Source: Pseudomonadota bacterium (GTDB taxonomy: Bacteria > Pseudomonadota > Gammaproteobacteria > Burkholderiales > Methylophilaceae). From it: a stretch of 6,912 nt of DNA. The notes below the pieces were generated by a model. The model had not been told where the DNA came from and ran no database searches. It saw nothing but the letters and a program-made list of their open reading frames with translations. Each line of letters opens with the position of its first letter. The first letter of the stretch is position 1. The stretch covers positions 1 to 6,912 of the forward strand of contig JAKPIR010000050.1 of the NCBI GenBank assembly GCA_029549705.1. Reading direction: 5' to 3'. Of the stretch, positions 5,811 through 6,912 are shown piece after piece. Made by a program: the position numbers and the translations under genes.

Positions 5811-6022
5811 TGGTTTTTTCTGCATAAATTACTTTAAAAACCATAAATTACTTTAAAAACATGGCGTAATCGTCATTTTTTCAAGTCGATTCACGCCCAA
5901 CCACTAGACAACCCAATCTCGCTAGGTTAAAGTAACAAAAGATTTTTCCGTTAAAAATTGTAAATCTACCTACAAAAAACAAAAATATCGTCAGTGAAAA
6001 ATCCATTATATCGGGGTATTAA
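5811..6022. other. AT-rich intergenic region upstream of mlaA
   Basis: 212 bp without a credible gene. It contains a 19-bp tandem duplication (5823-5860), a 9-bp inverted repeat (5810-5818 with 5836-5844) and long A/T runs. The mlaA promoter must lie here, but I cannot pick a convincing -35/-10 pair: TTGTAA at 5958-5963 is a possible -35 with only poor -10 partners. A GGGG at 6013-6016 may serve as the mlaA ribosome binding site. Confidence 0.6.
5823..5860 (+). repeat. Perfect tandem duplication, 2 x 19 bp
   Basis: The unit CATAAATTACTTTAAAAAC occurs at 5823-5841 and again, identical and head to tail, at 5842-5860, starting 12 nt after the stop of the upstream gene. Two full copies only. It could be a replication-slippage duplication or a pair of protein-binding sites. 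Confidence 0.85.
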
Positions 6023-6832
6023 ATGCGTCATCCACAAAAAAACTATATTAAAACATCACTTGCGATTGCAAGCCTGTGTACTGTCACCATGCTTTCTGGC
6101 TGTGCAACACAAGCCAATAAAGACCCGCTTGAAGGTGTGAACCGCGCGGTGTATAAATTTAACGATGTCACAGACAAAGCCGTATTTAAGCCAGTGGCCA
6201 CCGCCTATAAAGCGGTCACGCCTTCGCCAATTCGCACAGGTTTTAATAACTTTTTCACCAACTTAGGCTCCATTACCACAGTTTTAAACGATTTATTACA
6301 GTTTAAATTTGCACATGCCTTTACTGATGCAGGCCGATTTGTGATTAATAGCACCTTTGGTTTGGCTGGTTTTATTGATGTGGCCGGCAAAGATAATATT
6401 GCGCTACGCAAAGAAGATTTTGGTCAAACCCTTGGTTTTTGGGGTGTGGGCAACGGGGCTTATCTGGTTTTACCATTCTTGGGCCCATCAACACTGCGCG
6501 ACACCACAGGCCTGGTGGTGGATACAACAACAAGCGACCCGATTCATTACACGCATAACATTGGCGAAATTCGCCTGCACAACCAATTACGCCTAGCGCA
6601 GTTTATTGACAAGCGCACAGAGTTATTAGATGCGAGTGATTTGGTGGATGAAGCGTCATTAGACCCGTACGCCTTCATGCGTGATGCATACCTGCAAAGA
6701 CGTGAAAACCAAGTGAACGATAACGTTGCAAAACGAAATTTATCGAATGATGAATTCTTTGAAGAAGATGACACGCTAAACAGTGACACTAAACCCGCAG
6801 CAGAAAGTCAACCGGCTGCTGAAACGAAATAA
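6023..6832 (+). CDS. mlaA: MlaA family outer-membrane lipoprotein (VacJ)
   Basis: Lipoprotein of the outer membrane that removes mislocalised phospholipids from the outer leaflet and passes them through MlaC to the inner-membrane MlaFEDB complex. 269 residues. A lipoprotein signal peptide ends in the lipobox LSGC with lipidated Cys27. The mature protein begins the MlaA domain with DPLEGVNRAVYKFND (34-48) and carries NSTFGLAGFIDVAG (109-122), FGQTLGFWGVGNGAYLVLP (133-151), FLGPSTLRD (152-160) and the closing DPYAFMRDAYLQRR (214-227). Residue 28 is Ala, so there is no Asp+2 inner-membrane retention signal. An acidic, Ala/Pro-rich tail of about 35 residues beyond the domain is probably disordered. 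The gene stands alone with its own terminator and no other mla gene is in the window, as in E. coli where mlaA is unlinked to mlaFEDCB. Confidence 0.95.
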   Translation: MRHPQKNYIKTSLAIASLCTVTMLSGCATQANKDPLEGVNRAVYKFNDVTDKAVFKPVATAYKAVTPSPIRTGFNNFFTNLGSITTVLNDLLQFKFAHAFTDAGRFVINSTFGLAGFIDVAGKDNIALRKEDFGQTLGFWGVGNGAYLVLPFLGPSTLRDTTGLVVDTTTSDPIHYTHNIGEIRLHNQLRLAQFIDKRTELLDASDLVDEASLDPYAFMRDAYLQRRENQVNDNVAKRNLSNDEFFEEDDTLNSDTKPAAESQPAAETK

Positions 6833-6858
6833 TCTTCGCAACAATACCTATAAAAAAT

Positions 6859-6892
6859 AAAAAAAGCCTAATCTGATGATTAGGCTTTTTTT
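6859..6892 (+). terminator. Rho-independent terminator after mlaA
   Basis: AGCCTAATC, loop TGAT, GATTAGGCT, with flanking A-run (6859-6865) and T-run (6886-6892). The 9-bp core pairs perfectly, and the A and T runs extend the stem to 15 bp. It begins 27 nt after the mlaA stop. The A-tract on the left would let it work in both directions. Confidence 0.93.
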
Positions 6893-6912
6893 ATTGCTCT
6901 CGTCCATATGAC

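Noticed and set aside
5810..5844. 9-bp inverted repeat as a terminator for the pilin-like gene
   Set aside because: The loop is 17 nt, the stem is mostly A-U and no T-run follows the right arm, so it is not a convincing intrinsic terminator.

Overview
This is an ordinary chromosomal stretch of a Gram-negative bacterium. The lipoprotein MlaA implies an outer membrane. The rsfS-rlmH core, the protein sequences and a moderate, rather AT-rich composition suggest a betaproteobacterium, perhaps of the Nitrosomonadales/Methylophilaceae type. That placement is inferred by eye from protein flavour and gene order and is not proven. I see no insertion sequence, phage gene, CRISPR array, tRNA or rRNA.

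Layout. (a) Minus strand, 1-1848: a large DUF4153 membrane protein, followed by the first three codons of a second gene with its own Shine-Dalgarno site, so the operon continues out of the window. (b) 1849-2066: a divergent control region. It holds a direct-repeat box typical of OmpR/PhoB-family regulators in front of the DUF4153 gene, and a perfect TATAAT hexamer in front of panD. (c) Plus strand, 2067-4762: a tight cluster panD-rsfS-rlmH-phr (aspartate decarboxylase, ribosomal silencing factor, 23S rRNA m3-pseudouridine methyltransferase, DNA photolyase) with gaps of 0, 28 and 1 nt, closed by a hairpin at 4801-4837. (d) 4945-5810: two overlapping small membrane-protein genes of unassigned function. 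The first carries a GspF/PilC-like motif and the second has a pilin-like soluble tail. (e) 5811-6022: AT-rich spacer with a perfect 19-bp tandem duplication. (f) 6023-6832: mlaA, an outer-membrane lipoprotein of phospholipid retrograde transport, closed by a textbook intrinsic terminator.

How the genes fit together: panD feeds beta-alanine into CoA synthesis, rsfS and rlmH act on the large ribosomal subunit, and phr repairs UV-induced pyrimidine dimers. Their shared transcript looks like a housekeeping operon, not a single pathway. The most interesting points are the photolyase, whose outer electron-transfer tryptophan appears to be phenylalanine, and the GspF-like/pilin-like two-gene module. 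No clearly new defence or mobile system is visible.
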